Origin: CAUZIB01 sp963663925
GTDB lineage: Bacteria > Acidobacteriota > Vicinamibacteria > Vicinamibacterales > UBA8438
Reading direction: 5' to 3'
NCBI GenBank assembly: GCA_965237405.1
Contig: OZ250139.1
Span: forward strand, 310,001-374,000
Length of the DNA stretch: 64,000 nucleotides
Positions 53,938 through 62,265 of this stretch are shown piece after piece. Below the pieces are notes generated by a model. The model had not been told where the DNA came from and did no database searches. It was given only the letters and a program-made list of their open reading frames with translations. The translations under genes were made by a program, and so were the position numbers. Within the stretch, counting starts at the first letter, position 1; each line of letters starts with the position of its first letter.

Positions 53938-54849
53938 ATGCTCATTCGAAAGATAGCACGCCGGTACGCCGAAACAATGTTGTACTGGCGTGGACATCTG
54001 CGAGCGAGAGAGGTTCAGGACTATCTGGGTGTGTCCGAGCGCACGGCGCGCAGCGTGGTCGCGGGCTGGCGGCACGGTGATGGCATTCTGCCGCGTTACC
54101 GGCCCGGGGCTGAGCGATGTCTGGTCCCGATGGAAGAGTTCGATCCGGGACCGGTGGTGACCGATACCAACGGCGCGTTGTCGCTCCTCTTGATGGCGGA
54201 GCGCTCGCCGGGAAACCCTTTCAGTCCAGTCTCCCTACCAGGAGGCGGACACGACGTGGCACTTTCAGCTCATAGGTCGTCTAGGGCTATCCGGGAAGTG
54301 CTTGCTGCGTCCATGGATCGGAAAGCCGTCTGGCTTCTCTACGCCGCCAAGACGGGCCGTCAGGAGTTTGTCTTCCATCCCTCCGCCCTCATTCGCTCGC
54401 GCGGGCGATATCACCTGCGCGGGTACCGAACCGACGGGCGCGACGCGGCAGGCCGGAGACTCGATGACCGGTACGTCGATGTGGTCCCGGCTCGTAGCAT
54501 TGAGGGCATCCGCACGGACGGGACGATCTTCATTGGTCTGGACGACGACGACGACTGGCACACGTTCGAGACGCGTAAGTTCGTCTTGTCGCCCGAGCTT
54601 TCTCCGGAAGAACGGTTGTGCTATGAGCATGAGTACGGTATCGCTGAAACGGGTGTCCTCGAACGCACAAACCGCCGGGCACTAATGGCGTACGTGGTCC
54701 AGGAATTGTCGGAACGTCGCTGCTGGCGCCAGGACGGCAAGTCGGTGCCAGTGTGGAAAGACGTGGGCGTCCTGTGCAATGACAGCGCGTCTCGAACCGC
54801 CTATCCCCAATATCGTACAAGAGGCCCTGGCGGACGGATTCGCTGCTGA
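53938..54849 (+). CDS. WYL-domain transcriptional regulator of the CRISPR-Cas locus
   Basis: 303 aa. N-terminal winged HTH (REVQDYLGVSERTARSVVAG) and WYL domain from about residue 120 (MDRKAVWLLYAAKTGRQEFV ... ALIRSRGRYHLRGYRTDG ... DRYVDVVPARSIEGI). Divergent from cas6. Regulators of this type commonly control type I-D and other defence loci, probably sensing a nucleotide ligand. The stop (54847-54849) lies one base before the IS5-like element at 54851, so the last residues may be altered. Confidence 0.82.
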   Translation: MLIRKIARRYAETMLYWRGHLRAREVQDYLGVSERTARSVVAGWRHGDGILPRYRPGAERCLVPMEEFDPGPVVTDTNGALSLLLMAERSPGNPFSPVSLPGGGHDVALSAHRSSRAIREVLAASMDRKAVWLLYAAKTGRQEFVFHPSALIRSRGRYHLRGYRTDGRDAAGRRLDDRYVDVVPARSIEGIRTDGTIFIGLDDDDDWHTFETRKFVLSPELSPEERLCYEHEYGIAETGVLERTNRRALMAYVVQELSERRCWRQDGKSVPVWKDVGVLCNDSASRTAYPQYRTRGPGGRIRC

Positions 54850-54850
54850 C

Positions 54851-55933
54851 GGCGTTGGTGCGCGGATGCGGGCAGGCCTACGCGCTTCAAACCGTCGAGC
54901 CCGTCACCTACCGATGCGGTACGAGACGGGTCTGCCAAGCTCGGTCATCCGGTTCAGAACGTGACACGCGAGCACGGCCTCACGCCGTTGCCCCGATGAA
55001 CTGCGTGCCCGAAGACAGTCGCCGACGATCGACGTGTACCGGAAGAACGCATTCTCCACGCGCGCGTGCTGATGGGAACCAGACGCCTTCGTCCACCGTC
55101 GCCGTCCGAGCGCCTTCACCCTCCTGATCGTCCGATCGCGGGCACCTGATCGGGCGCCCCGTCGAGACAACGACGCGGTCTTGGTCGGCGGCACCACGAC
55201 CCTCGCCCTTCGCGCACCGGCCGCACCATAGAACGCGAGCGTGTCGTAGGCCGGATCCGCCGTCACTCTGGTGAGGTGTCCCTCCACCTCGTCGACCAGA
55301 CTGATCCCCGTCATCGCGTCATCGGCCGTCGGCGCAGTCAGCGCGCAGGCCACGATCACACGGGCCCCGTCCACGCCGAGATGGAGCTTCCTCCAGCCGC
55401 GTCGCCCTCGGCCCCCATGTGTCGCCGCGGCCCACTCACCTGCGCCGACGATGGACAGTCCGGTGCTGTCAACGATGAGGTGCAGGCTGGTGCCCGGGCG
55501 GGCGCGCCGACGCGCGAGGGCGAGATGCTGACCGCGTCGCGAGAGCGTGGTGTGATCGGGGGCCGTGAGATCGACGCCCAGCATCCCGAAGATCGATGTC
55601 AAGACGCCCTCGGTCTGACGCAACGGTACGTGGAAGATGAGACTGAGCGTCAGGGCGGTTTCGATGGCGAGATCGGAATACTGGAGTTGCCCGCTCCGCC
55701 TGCCGACGCCAGCCGCTGCCCACGTGGCGATCGCGTCGGGCGTGCGCCAGAGGGTGACGTCGCCTCGCCGCACGAGGGCTTGGTCGTACTCGGCCCAGTT
55801 CTCGACGCGATACGTTGTCGTGTACGTCGGATGCACTCTCGACTTCACATCGAGATCATGACCCGCCGGCGATCGCGATGGTCAACATGCCGGCCACTGC
55901 TCGCCCACCGCGCTGAATCAGCGCACGAACGCC
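54851..55933 (-). mobile_element. IS5-family element, complete
   Basis: Imperfect inverted ends GGCGTTGGTGCGC (54851) and inverse of GGCGTTCGTGCGC (ending 55933). Inserted between the 3' end of the WYL gene and an IS6 transposase fragment. Confidence 0.78.
54904..55848 (-). CDS. IS5-family transposase
   Basis: 314 aa, same length as the copy at 11450-12394 and clearly related. Catalytic positions LIVDSTGLSIVG, VTADPAYDT, ARVENAFFRYTSIVGD. Full length, probably active. Confidence 0.88.
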   Translation of the reverse strand: MKSRVHPTYTTTYRVENWAEYDQALVRRGDVTLWRTPDAIATWAAAGVGRRSGQLQYSDLAIETALTLSLIFHVPLRQTEGVLTSIFGMLGVDLTAPDHTTLSRRGQHLALARRRARPGTSLHLIVDSTGLSIVGAGEWAAATHGGRGRRGWRKLHLGVDGARVIVACALTAPTADDAMTGISLVDEVEGHLTRVTADPAYDTLAFYGAAGARRARVVVPPTKTASLSRRGARSGARDRTIRRVKALGRRRWTKASGSHQHARVENAFFRYTSIVGDCLRARSSSGQRREAVLACHVLNRMTELGRPVSYRIGR

Positions 55934-56225
55934 CCTTTGGTCACCCATGACACGACGCGATACGCGAACAATCGGGCCGACGTGTCGCACCAACCCACGC
56001 GACAACGGGAGCGTCAGATGCGCGGCTTCACCTCACCTGCCCACGCGCAGTGTTTCTTGCACGTTCACGGCATCATTCAAAATCTGTGTCGCGTGGGTCG
56101 GCACCGGCTGAAATCGGTGCATCATCGAATGTTGCGGGCACGAGCGTTCACCGTGTGGACCGCGGTGACGGCAGCCTGATCTCTGATTAGCCTGCCCTCG
56201 TATGTCCCGGACTCGTTAACTTGAC
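55934..56225 (+). pseudogene. IS6-family transposase C-terminal fragment and right end
   Basis: Frame from 55937: NNRADVSHQPTRQRERQMRG, then FTSPAHAQCFLHVHG, stop 56179, matching the C-terminus of IS6-family transposases (NNRAENSHxPTRxRER). The element end with GTTAACTTGAC is at ~56215-56225. The N-terminal part was removed by the IS5-like element. Confidence 0.65.
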
Positions 56226-56480
56226 TGTGAGCATGATCTCCCTGCCTGACGGGGTCACTTGTGACACCGGTGGGTGCCGGTGAGTGATGGCCTGACCCTT
56301 AACTTGACTGACCTACGGTCCTGGCTACTGACCTGTCGGTCATCGCCCGCTGGCAACTCGTACGGCAGCCAGCTGACCGGATGGGCCGTGACCCCATAGG
56401 GGCCTGCTGTACCCACGGCCCGTCACAGTCCTGTCCGCCCACCCGGACCAGCTCGGGGCCGCAATCCGAGGAGGCCACCC
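56226..56480 (+). ncRNA. IS110 left non-coding end, candidate bridge RNA
   Basis: About 255 bases upstream of the IS110 transposase with no ORF but several hairpin-forming segments (e.g. GACGGGCC / GGCCCGTC-type pairs around 56385-56425; CACCGGTG at 56262). In IS110-group elements this left end encodes the bridge RNA whose loops pair with target and donor. Identification is by position; loop sequences were not determined. Confidence 0.45.
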
Positions 56481-57566
56481 GTGACCAACCGCATAACTAC
56501 GCCGCCCGAAGCGCGGACGGTGATCGTCGGTGTTGATACGCATAAGCATGTCCACGTCGCGGTGGCAATCGACAGCTGGGGGATCCGTCTGGGCGATCAC
56601 GCGTTCGTAGTGGACTCGGGTGGCTACGAGGCTCTGGTCACGTGGGCCGAGACACACGGGCGGATTGAGGCGTTCGGGATCGAAGGCACCGGGAGCTACG
56701 GCGCTGGCCTGGCACGGGCCGTCCGCCGAGCCGGGCATCATGTCGTGGAAGTGAATCGGGGCGACCGCCGTACACGCCGCGCCGCCGGCAAGTCCGACAC
56801 CATCGACGCCGAGGTGGCGGCGCGGTCCCTGCTCGCGGGGCAGTCGACGGCCATCCCCAAGACCGCGGACGGCGCCGTCGAGATGATCCGCCAGCTCAAG
56901 ATCACACGGGATACCGCCATGAAAGCGCGCACCACGGCGATGAACACGCTGAAGCAGATCATCGTGCAGGCCCCGCCCGTCCTGCGAGAAGCCCTCCACG
57001 ACCTCACCGATCACGGCCTGCTCACGCGCTGCGCCGGACTCCGACCGGGCCCCATCGACACGCCCATCGCGTCCGCCAAGCACACCCTCCGGTCGCTCGC
57101 CCGTCGGTGGATGGCTCTCGCCGAGGAAATCGCGCTGCACGACCAGTACCTCGCGCGTCTCACCACCGCGACATCACCGACCCTCTGCGAGGGCTTCGGT
57201 GTGGGCGCCCACACCGCGGCTGAGCTGTTGATCATCTTCGGCGATAACCCCGACCGGATTCGTTCGGAGGCCGCCTTCGCGAAGCTCTGCGGCGCCTGCC
57301 CGATCCCGGCCTCGTCTGGGATGACCACCGGGCGGCACCGCCTCAATCGAGGCGGCCACCGACACGCCAACGCGGCCCTCTATCGAGCCGTCATCGTCCG
57401 GATGCAATTCCACCAACCGACCCGCGACTACGTCGCCCGACGCATCGCCGCTGGCCGGACCAAACGCGACATCATCCGCTGCCTGAAACGCTTCCTCGCG
57501 CGAGAGATCTACCAGCGCGTCATGACCGACTTCCGCGCTCGTCAAGAGATCATCCAGGCCGCCTGA
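56481..57566 (+). CDS. IS110-family transposase (DEDD)
   Basis: 361 aa, GTG start with GAGGAGG upstream. RuvC-like DEDD core: Asp in IVGVDTHKHVHVAV, Glu in FGIEGTGSYGAGL, Asp pair in GKSDTIDAEVAAR. C-terminal transposase_20 part with the catalytic Ser region (CGACPIPASSGMTTGRHRLN). A member of the IS110 group (long 5' end), not IS1111. Intact. Confidence 0.92.
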   Translation: MTNRITTPPEARTVIVGVDTHKHVHVAVAIDSWGIRLGDHAFVVDSGGYEALVTWAETHGRIEAFGIEGTGSYGAGLARAVRRAGHHVVEVNRGDRRTRRAAGKSDTIDAEVAARSLLAGQSTAIPKTADGAVEMIRQLKITRDTAMKARTTAMNTLKQIIVQAPPVLREALHDLTDHGLLTRCAGLRPGPIDTPIASAKHTLRSLARRWMALAEEIALHDQYLARLTTATSPTLCEGFGVGAHTAAELLIIFGDNPDRIRSEAAFAKLCGACPIPASSGMTTGRHRLNRGGHRHANAALYRAVIVRMQFHQPTRDYVARRIAAGRTKRDIIRCLKRFLAREIYQRVMTDFRARQEIIQAA

Positions 57567-57900
57567 AGGAGTGTCTTGACATATAGGGGCGTCAGTGCCC
57601 TCTCAAGGGTCTCAGCCCTCGGGAATACGCTCGACGAGTGATGGCAACAGCTGCAGCCTCACCTTCGTAATGGACCAAAAATCCAGGGCCCTTCAACGGG
57701 CGTCATTCTCCAGTAATCAGTGGTCCGAAGAAACCGGGCAGGTCAAGCCCGCGCTCGTTAGGACCGTCAACCCAATCGAAGGAGATCCAATCGAACCTGC
57801 GTCACATCGTAGGATCGCGCGCCTCCGTTACTTTAGGCCCCACCCTGTCTCAAATCATCTGACGACGGACAGTATCGGCACCACGGGTGCGGGAGGCGAT
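57567..57900. other. IS110 right end and non-coding stretch
   Basis: IS110 probably ends within GAAGGAGTGTCTTGACATA after the stop codon. The remaining ~300 bases before the Hsp70 gene 3' end show no gene; a clear terminator for the Hsp70 operon was not found. Confidence 0.4.
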
Positions 57901-59700
57901 TCAGCTGAGCCGTTCGGATGGCGTGCAGTTGTCGCCGGCGCGACGAGCTACTACTGGGCCGCAAAAGCACAGCGGATCGTTGGACGCACGCCCGCAGCCG
58001 GCGCACGGTTCATAAAAGAGTCGTTCGTTCACTTGCTCATCAGGAGGGCGCTGCGAACGGGCGAAGTAATGCGGTTCATACTGGTAAAGCAACTCGCCGG
58101 GCACAAAGTACTTGTCTTCCGTGCTCGACACGTTTGCGCGGATAGTCAGCCCTCCGCGTGTCGTTGATCCCGGAGACTCTTGTTCTGGATCGCCGTCATT
58201 CGTTGCCCGTGCTGCTGTCGGCAACGCGAGTCCGAACTCTAGATCGTGGATTTCCCGTTGGTCCTGATCCTGCGCGTTCAGAGACCGTGCGTAAGCGCTG
58301 AGAATCAAATCCTCGTCGATCTGAATATCGAGTTCGAGACGCTCCCGGAACGGGCGCGCCATGCGGTCGACGGAAATCGTTGCGATTTCCAGATTCGTTC
58401 TCGGTTCATTTGGGCGCACCTGTTCTCCGGCCCGATTTGGCGAACAGAACTGAAACTTGGCGACGCCGTCTCGAGGATCCGTGCAATACAGGTGGAATTG
58501 GCTCTGTTGTACTTCGCCTGCTCGCGGCATGGCAGTACCTGCCTTGACGAGCGGCAGATAGGAATTCCGCGCCAATTCAAGCTCGACGTTCTTGGCCAGA
58601 TGCAGTCTCGCCTTGTCCGATGCGATCCACGCCGCCCCCTCCGCAATGAGCGTCGCGGTGCCGTCGGGTATTTCGACGCGTTCCGGTCCGAACAGTTCGT
58701 GCAGGCGGCGCCGTACCGGCGGCATGTTCGACATGCCGCCGGTCGCCACGCAAAGGGTCACCTGCTCGGGCGAGAAACCGGCGTCGTCCAGGAGCTTCGA
58801 GATGCGTCGGAATCCCTTGTCGAGAAGAGGTGTCACCACCCGTTCGAGTTCGTCTCGACCTAGGCGGTAGTCGAGGTCGTCCTCATCGAGTCCGCGGAAG
58901 AAACTGCGCACATAGAGTTGGGCGCTGGGTCGCGACGACAGGTCGATCTTGGCGCGCTCGCAACTGTCGATTAGTCGCTCCGGCGCACCCGGCTGTGCTT
59001 CAAGGACCTCCAGGCCCCGCGCCTCGGAGACTTTCTGGACAATGTAGTTCTTGAGCGTCTCGTCGAATACGTCGCCGCCGACTTCCTCCGTTCCGTCGTT
59101 CCTTATCTGAACAACCATGCCGCCCGTCTGGCGGCACAGCGTCAGGTCTAGCGTTCCGCCGCCCCAATCGAAGACCAGGATGAGCTTCCCTTCGTAGCGG
59201 CGAGCCATCTCGGACAGATCACGAGTACGGAACAAGCCGTACAGCGCTGCCAACGGTTCGTGCACAAACTGTACGATACGCAGATCGGCCTGCCGAAACG
59301 CTTGCCGTAGTGCCCGTCGCCGGCTCCCGTCCATGTCGACGGGTATGGTGACAACGGCGCCGGAAACACTCCCGATGGCCCGCGGGCCGATCCCAGCCTT
59401 GGCGAGGACGTGGCGGACCACGTCGGCCACGATGTCCACGGGGCTGCGTTCGACCCCCGCGATGAAAACACTGTCACGACCCAGGTACATCTTGGGAGAG
59501 CGAATGACGTTTCTCTGAATGCCGAGGCCGGCCTGGGCGAGACGCTGCTTGGCGCTTCGTCCGACGATCGTGCTTGCACCCTCATAGCAGACGACGGAAG
59601 GGATCGGTCTATCCTCGTCCAAGTAGTTGACGGTCCGGTCACCGCTGACGACAGAGACTAGACTGTTGGTCGTACCGAAATCGAACCCGATAACGTTCAT
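57901..59700 (-). CDS. Divergent Hsp70/DnaK-like ATPase with C-terminal Cys cluster
   Basis: 599 aa. N-terminal actin-like ATPase: phosphate-1 VIGFDFGTTNSLVSVV, VHEPLAALYG, phosphate-2 LVFDWGGGTLDLTL, adenosine motif TLCVATGGMSNMPPVRRRL. The substrate-binding half is short and divergent (LELDIQIDEDLILSAYAR). It ends with a Cys-rich tail CAGCGRASNDPLCFCG (residues ~567-582), not found in DnaK. No dnaJ or grpE nearby. Its start overlaps the coiled-coil gene by 4 bases (ATGA), so it is the third gene of one operon. A dedicated chaperone-like ATPase for its partners is inference. Confidence 0.85.
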   Translation of the reverse strand: MNVIGFDFGTTNSLVSVVSGDRTVNYLDEDRPIPSVVCYEGASTIVGRSAKQRLAQAGLGIQRNVIRSPKMYLGRDSVFIAGVERSPVDIVADVVRHVLAKAGIGPRAIGSVSGAVVTIPVDMDGSRRRALRQAFRQADLRIVQFVHEPLAALYGLFRTRDLSEMARRYEGKLILVFDWGGGTLDLTLCRQTGGMVVQIRNDGTEEVGGDVFDETLKNYIVQKVSEARGLEVLEAQPGAPERLIDSCERAKIDLSSRPSAQLYVRSFFRGLDEDDLDYRLGRDELERVVTPLLDKGFRRISKLLDDAGFSPEQVTLCVATGGMSNMPPVRRRLHELFGPERVEIPDGTATLIAEGAAWIASDKARLHLAKNVELELARNSYLPLVKAGTAMPRAGEVQQSQFHLYCTDPRDGVAKFQFCSPNRAGEQVRPNEPRTNLEIATISVDRMARPFRERLELDIQIDEDLILSAYARSLNAQDQDQREIHDLEFGLALPTAARATNDGDPEQESPGSTTRGGLTIRANVSSTEDKYFVPGELLYQYEPHYFARSQRPPDEQVNERLFYEPCAGCGRASNDPLCFCGPVVARRAGDNCTPSERLS

Positions 59701-61025
59701 CGTGACCCTTTTCTAAGCCGTTCGATTTCGCACGTCAAACCGTCGATCGCGCGGTCGGCGTGATCATCCATGACGGCTACCTTCGGCGGGTTGCGCCGCA
59801 GAGCGTGCAAGCCTTCCTTCAACAGCGATAATTCAGCTTCGAGGCGCCGCACAACTCTGCCGCGCAGCTTCTCGTAGTCGTCCTGCAAGTGGGTTCTCTC
59901 GATGCTGCGGTCACGCCGTTCGGCGTTCAGATCGTCAGTCGCGCGTTCTAGCTGCGTTTGCGCATCCTTCAACCGTTCATCGAGACTGGTGAGCGACTTC
60001 TCCAACGTCCGTGTTTGAGCAATCGCTCGCGACTCCGCAGCTCTAGAGACATCCGCCTGCTGCCTCGATTCGACGGCCTCTTCCTCGAACATTGAGCAGG
60101 CGATGGCGGTCGCCGCAGGATCCCGATTCTTGATCAGAATCTGCACCCTTTCGGACTCGGATGTCCGGCGCGCCGCGCTCGGTGCCCAGAGTTCACTACG
60201 TAAGTAGTGGTGAATCCGTTCGAGCGACAGTGGGGGTGACAGGCTCTCACGAAACCACAAGAGAAGGCAGTGCAACGCGTTCGTTCGGCACGTCCTCGCC
60301 TCCGTTGTCGAGAACGTAAAGCGTTCGCGCCACGGAAGTGACGCATAGTTCAAGGTGGAGATGATCTGAACAGCGTGTTTGTCATCGGACCGGTCTGGAT
60401 GCTCCAGTGCTGCTTCGAGTGACTTCAACTGATACGCCGGATGACGGAGGAGCACGTCGCGGACGAAACCCCGGACCGGTCGCTCGCCGTTTCCACCATC
60501 AAGGCGGTTTAAGCCGAACAGCATCAACTCGCGAGTTCTCTTAAGCGCGCGGTCCAACGCGGCCATGTCGAGCAGTTGGTCTCGTCCCGCCTGGTCCAGC
60601 TTCGATCCGGTCAGCATTTCGCGAATTTCCGAGCCGGTCGGCTTCCAACGTCGTCGCGTCGGGCCATACGCGGCGCGAAGCATGTCGGCGTAGCTCTTCA
60701 GCTGTACTGCGCTCGACCGCCTCGCCGACTCCTTCCGCGTCGACGGTCGCTCGATAGCGGCGGATTGAGTCACGTTAGCGGAGCCGTCGGTTGTGCGGGT
60801 CGGATCGTTGCTTTCCGTGCGTGATTTCACCTGCTTCGTTCCTGCCACCGGAATGTTGTGATCGTCGTATCCGCTGGGATTCCGGCGCGTGCCGGTGACC
60901 TCGTCGCTCGCCCGCGTAGGAATTGTGTTGATATCCGCGTAGTCATCACCGCCCCCTGTGGAGTGAAGCCAGCAGCTTTTCTGCCCATGCCTCGAAGCCC
61001 GGCGTATTGCGCAAGGATTGGGCAT
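59697..61025 (-). CDS. Coiled-coil protein, second gene of the Hsp70 operon
   Basis: 442 aa if started at ATG 61025, which overlaps the upstream gene by 80 bases; GTG 60848 or 60830 are possible shorter starts. N-terminus low-complexity and polar; middle helical domain (LKSYADMLRAAYGPTRRRWK, RFTFSTTEARTCRTNALHCL); C-terminal third a long coiled coil (~residues 330-430: LEKSLTSLDERLKDAQTQLE). No enzymatic motif. It ends at 59697, translationally coupled to the Hsp70 gene. Probably an adaptor or scaffold; family not recognised. Confidence 0.65.
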   Translation of the reverse strand: MPNPCAIRRASRHGQKSCWLHSTGGGDDYADINTIPTRASDEVTGTRRNPSGYDDHNIPVAGTKQVKSRTESNDPTRTTDGSANVTQSAAIERPSTRKESARRSSAVQLKSYADMLRAAYGPTRRRWKPTGSEIREMLTGSKLDQAGRDQLLDMAALDRALKRTRELMLFGLNRLDGGNGERPVRGFVRDVLLRHPAYQLKSLEAALEHPDRSDDKHAVQIISTLNYASLPWRERFTFSTTEARTCRTNALHCLLLWFRESLSPPLSLERIHHYLRSELWAPSAARRTSESERVQILIKNRDPAATAIACSMFEEEAVESRQQADVSRAAESRAIAQTRTLEKSLTSLDERLKDAQTQLERATDDLNAERRDRSIERTHLQDDYEKLRGRVVRRLEAELSLLKEGLHALRRNPPKVAVMDDHADRAIDGLTCEIERLRKGSR

Positions 61026-62052
61026 GCGTCAATGCGCGGCCCGTCTCTCCGTACGCCACATGGAATTCCCCAAGCAGAACGCGAAGTTTTACTTGGTCGT
61101 AAACCGGCAAGTCGTGCGTCAGGCGTGCTTCGATGTCGGCGGCGGCGAGTTCGGGCAGTGGACGCATTGACCAGCACATGATCTCTTCGGTCACCGCGTC
61201 TGTCAGCAATCTATCGAGAGCACCCCTGGCCGGTGCACGGTCTGTGGCAGGAGTGGCAGGACGTTTCTCCTTTCCACTCGGTCGCACGCTCCCATTCGAG
61301 CGTATCCAGTGCAGATATTTCTCTGAAATCCCACCGACGCGAGACCCTGGAGCAAGAGCGGCAGATTCGCCGAAATGATTGAAATGGAATTCGATGAGAC
61401 TGCCGATCGTACGCGCAAGAGGGCGCTCATATCCCGTCAGAGTCTCAGCGGCGTTGTTGAATTTACGTTCGTAGTCGTTGTGCGCCAACGTCGAACCAGG
61501 TCTCTGTTCCCTCGCGAGGATCCCGTACAGGTAGCCGCAGATACCGTCGCAATAGCTGATTGCCGTTCCGAACTCCGACTTTGTGCCAATGAAATCGTCT
61601 ACGACTCGTAAATCGAGTCGGCCGCGGCAGATGATTTTCTCGAACCTGGACTCGACGTAAGTAAGGTCCTTGTCAGACGCGATGCGGAACTCCAGCTCGA
61701 AGCCGATGTCAATGCCGTCCTTGCGTAGCTTGATGCGGCACACATCGGGTGTGTCGCGGTCGGCCAAAGCGTCCCCTAGTTCACAAGCTGGAATCTCGCC
61801 GTCATTTAGCCAAGCCCGATCGCAGTCGAGCCGCACGTCTGACGGAAAGAGTGTTCGGATAATCTTTAATCGGTGTGCTCCCAGTTCGCGGCCTTGCACA
61901 ATCAGCACGGGCTTATGCTGGGGGTGGGTCTCGAAGCGGTGGTCGCTGCGGGCGTCCGCGGAAGAAAAAGATTCGGCGCAGCGGTCGCAAATAAACAACG
62001 GTGGCTGGCGCGGAGCCGAGAAATCGACTCCCGTCGGTTCGTGGTGGTCCAT
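60946..62052 (-). CDS. C2H2 zinc-finger protein, first gene of the Hsp70 operon
   Basis: 368 aa from ATG 62052 (MDHHEPTGVDFSAPRQPP); the open frame extends to 62253. One C2H2 finger near the N-terminus (FICDRCAESFSSADARSDHR then FETHP). Middle domain rich in beta strands (LRKDGIDIGFELEFRIASDK); C-terminal helical part with repeat-like LLGEFHVAYGETGRAL (TPR-like) to the end. Unrecognised family. As first gene of a three-gene operon it may provide target recognition, with the coiled-coil and Hsp70 proteins downstream. Confidence 0.65.
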   Translation of the reverse strand: MDHHEPTGVDFSAPRQPPLFICDRCAESFSSADARSDHRFETHPQHKPVLIVQGRELGAHRLKIIRTLFPSDVRLDCDRAWLNDGEIPACELGDALADRDTPDVCRIKLRKDGIDIGFELEFRIASDKDLTYVESRFEKIICRGRLDLRVVDDFIGTKSEFGTAISYCDGICGYLYGILAREQRPGSTLAHNDYERKFNNAAETLTGYERPLARTIGSLIEFHFNHFGESAALAPGSRVGGISEKYLHWIRSNGSVRPSGKEKRPATPATDRAPARGALDRLLTDAVTEEIMCWSMRPLPELAAADIEARLTHDLPVYDQVKLRVLLGEFHVAYGETGRALTHAQSLRNTPGFEAWAEKLLASLHRGR

Positions 62053-62265
62053 GTAGCCGGTGTGCCAGAAGCCCATCGCGTGTGTCAGGATTCTAGCAGC
62101 CTGAGCCGCACGCCAAATCGAACAAGCACAGCGTGCCGGGCCTCTTGCAGAACTGTCCGAAGATCGGCCATCGTGGAGGAAGAGCGGCTGGATTGCCGTT
62201 AAGGTGTTCTTCTCGGTCGTGTAGTGCGCGCCAATCGGTCCTGATGCAGTCACTGCGCGATCGCG

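Noticed and set aside
57901..59700. Housekeeping DnaK
   Set aside because: Substrate-binding domain short and divergent, extra Cys tail, no grpE/dnaJ, partners are unknown proteins.
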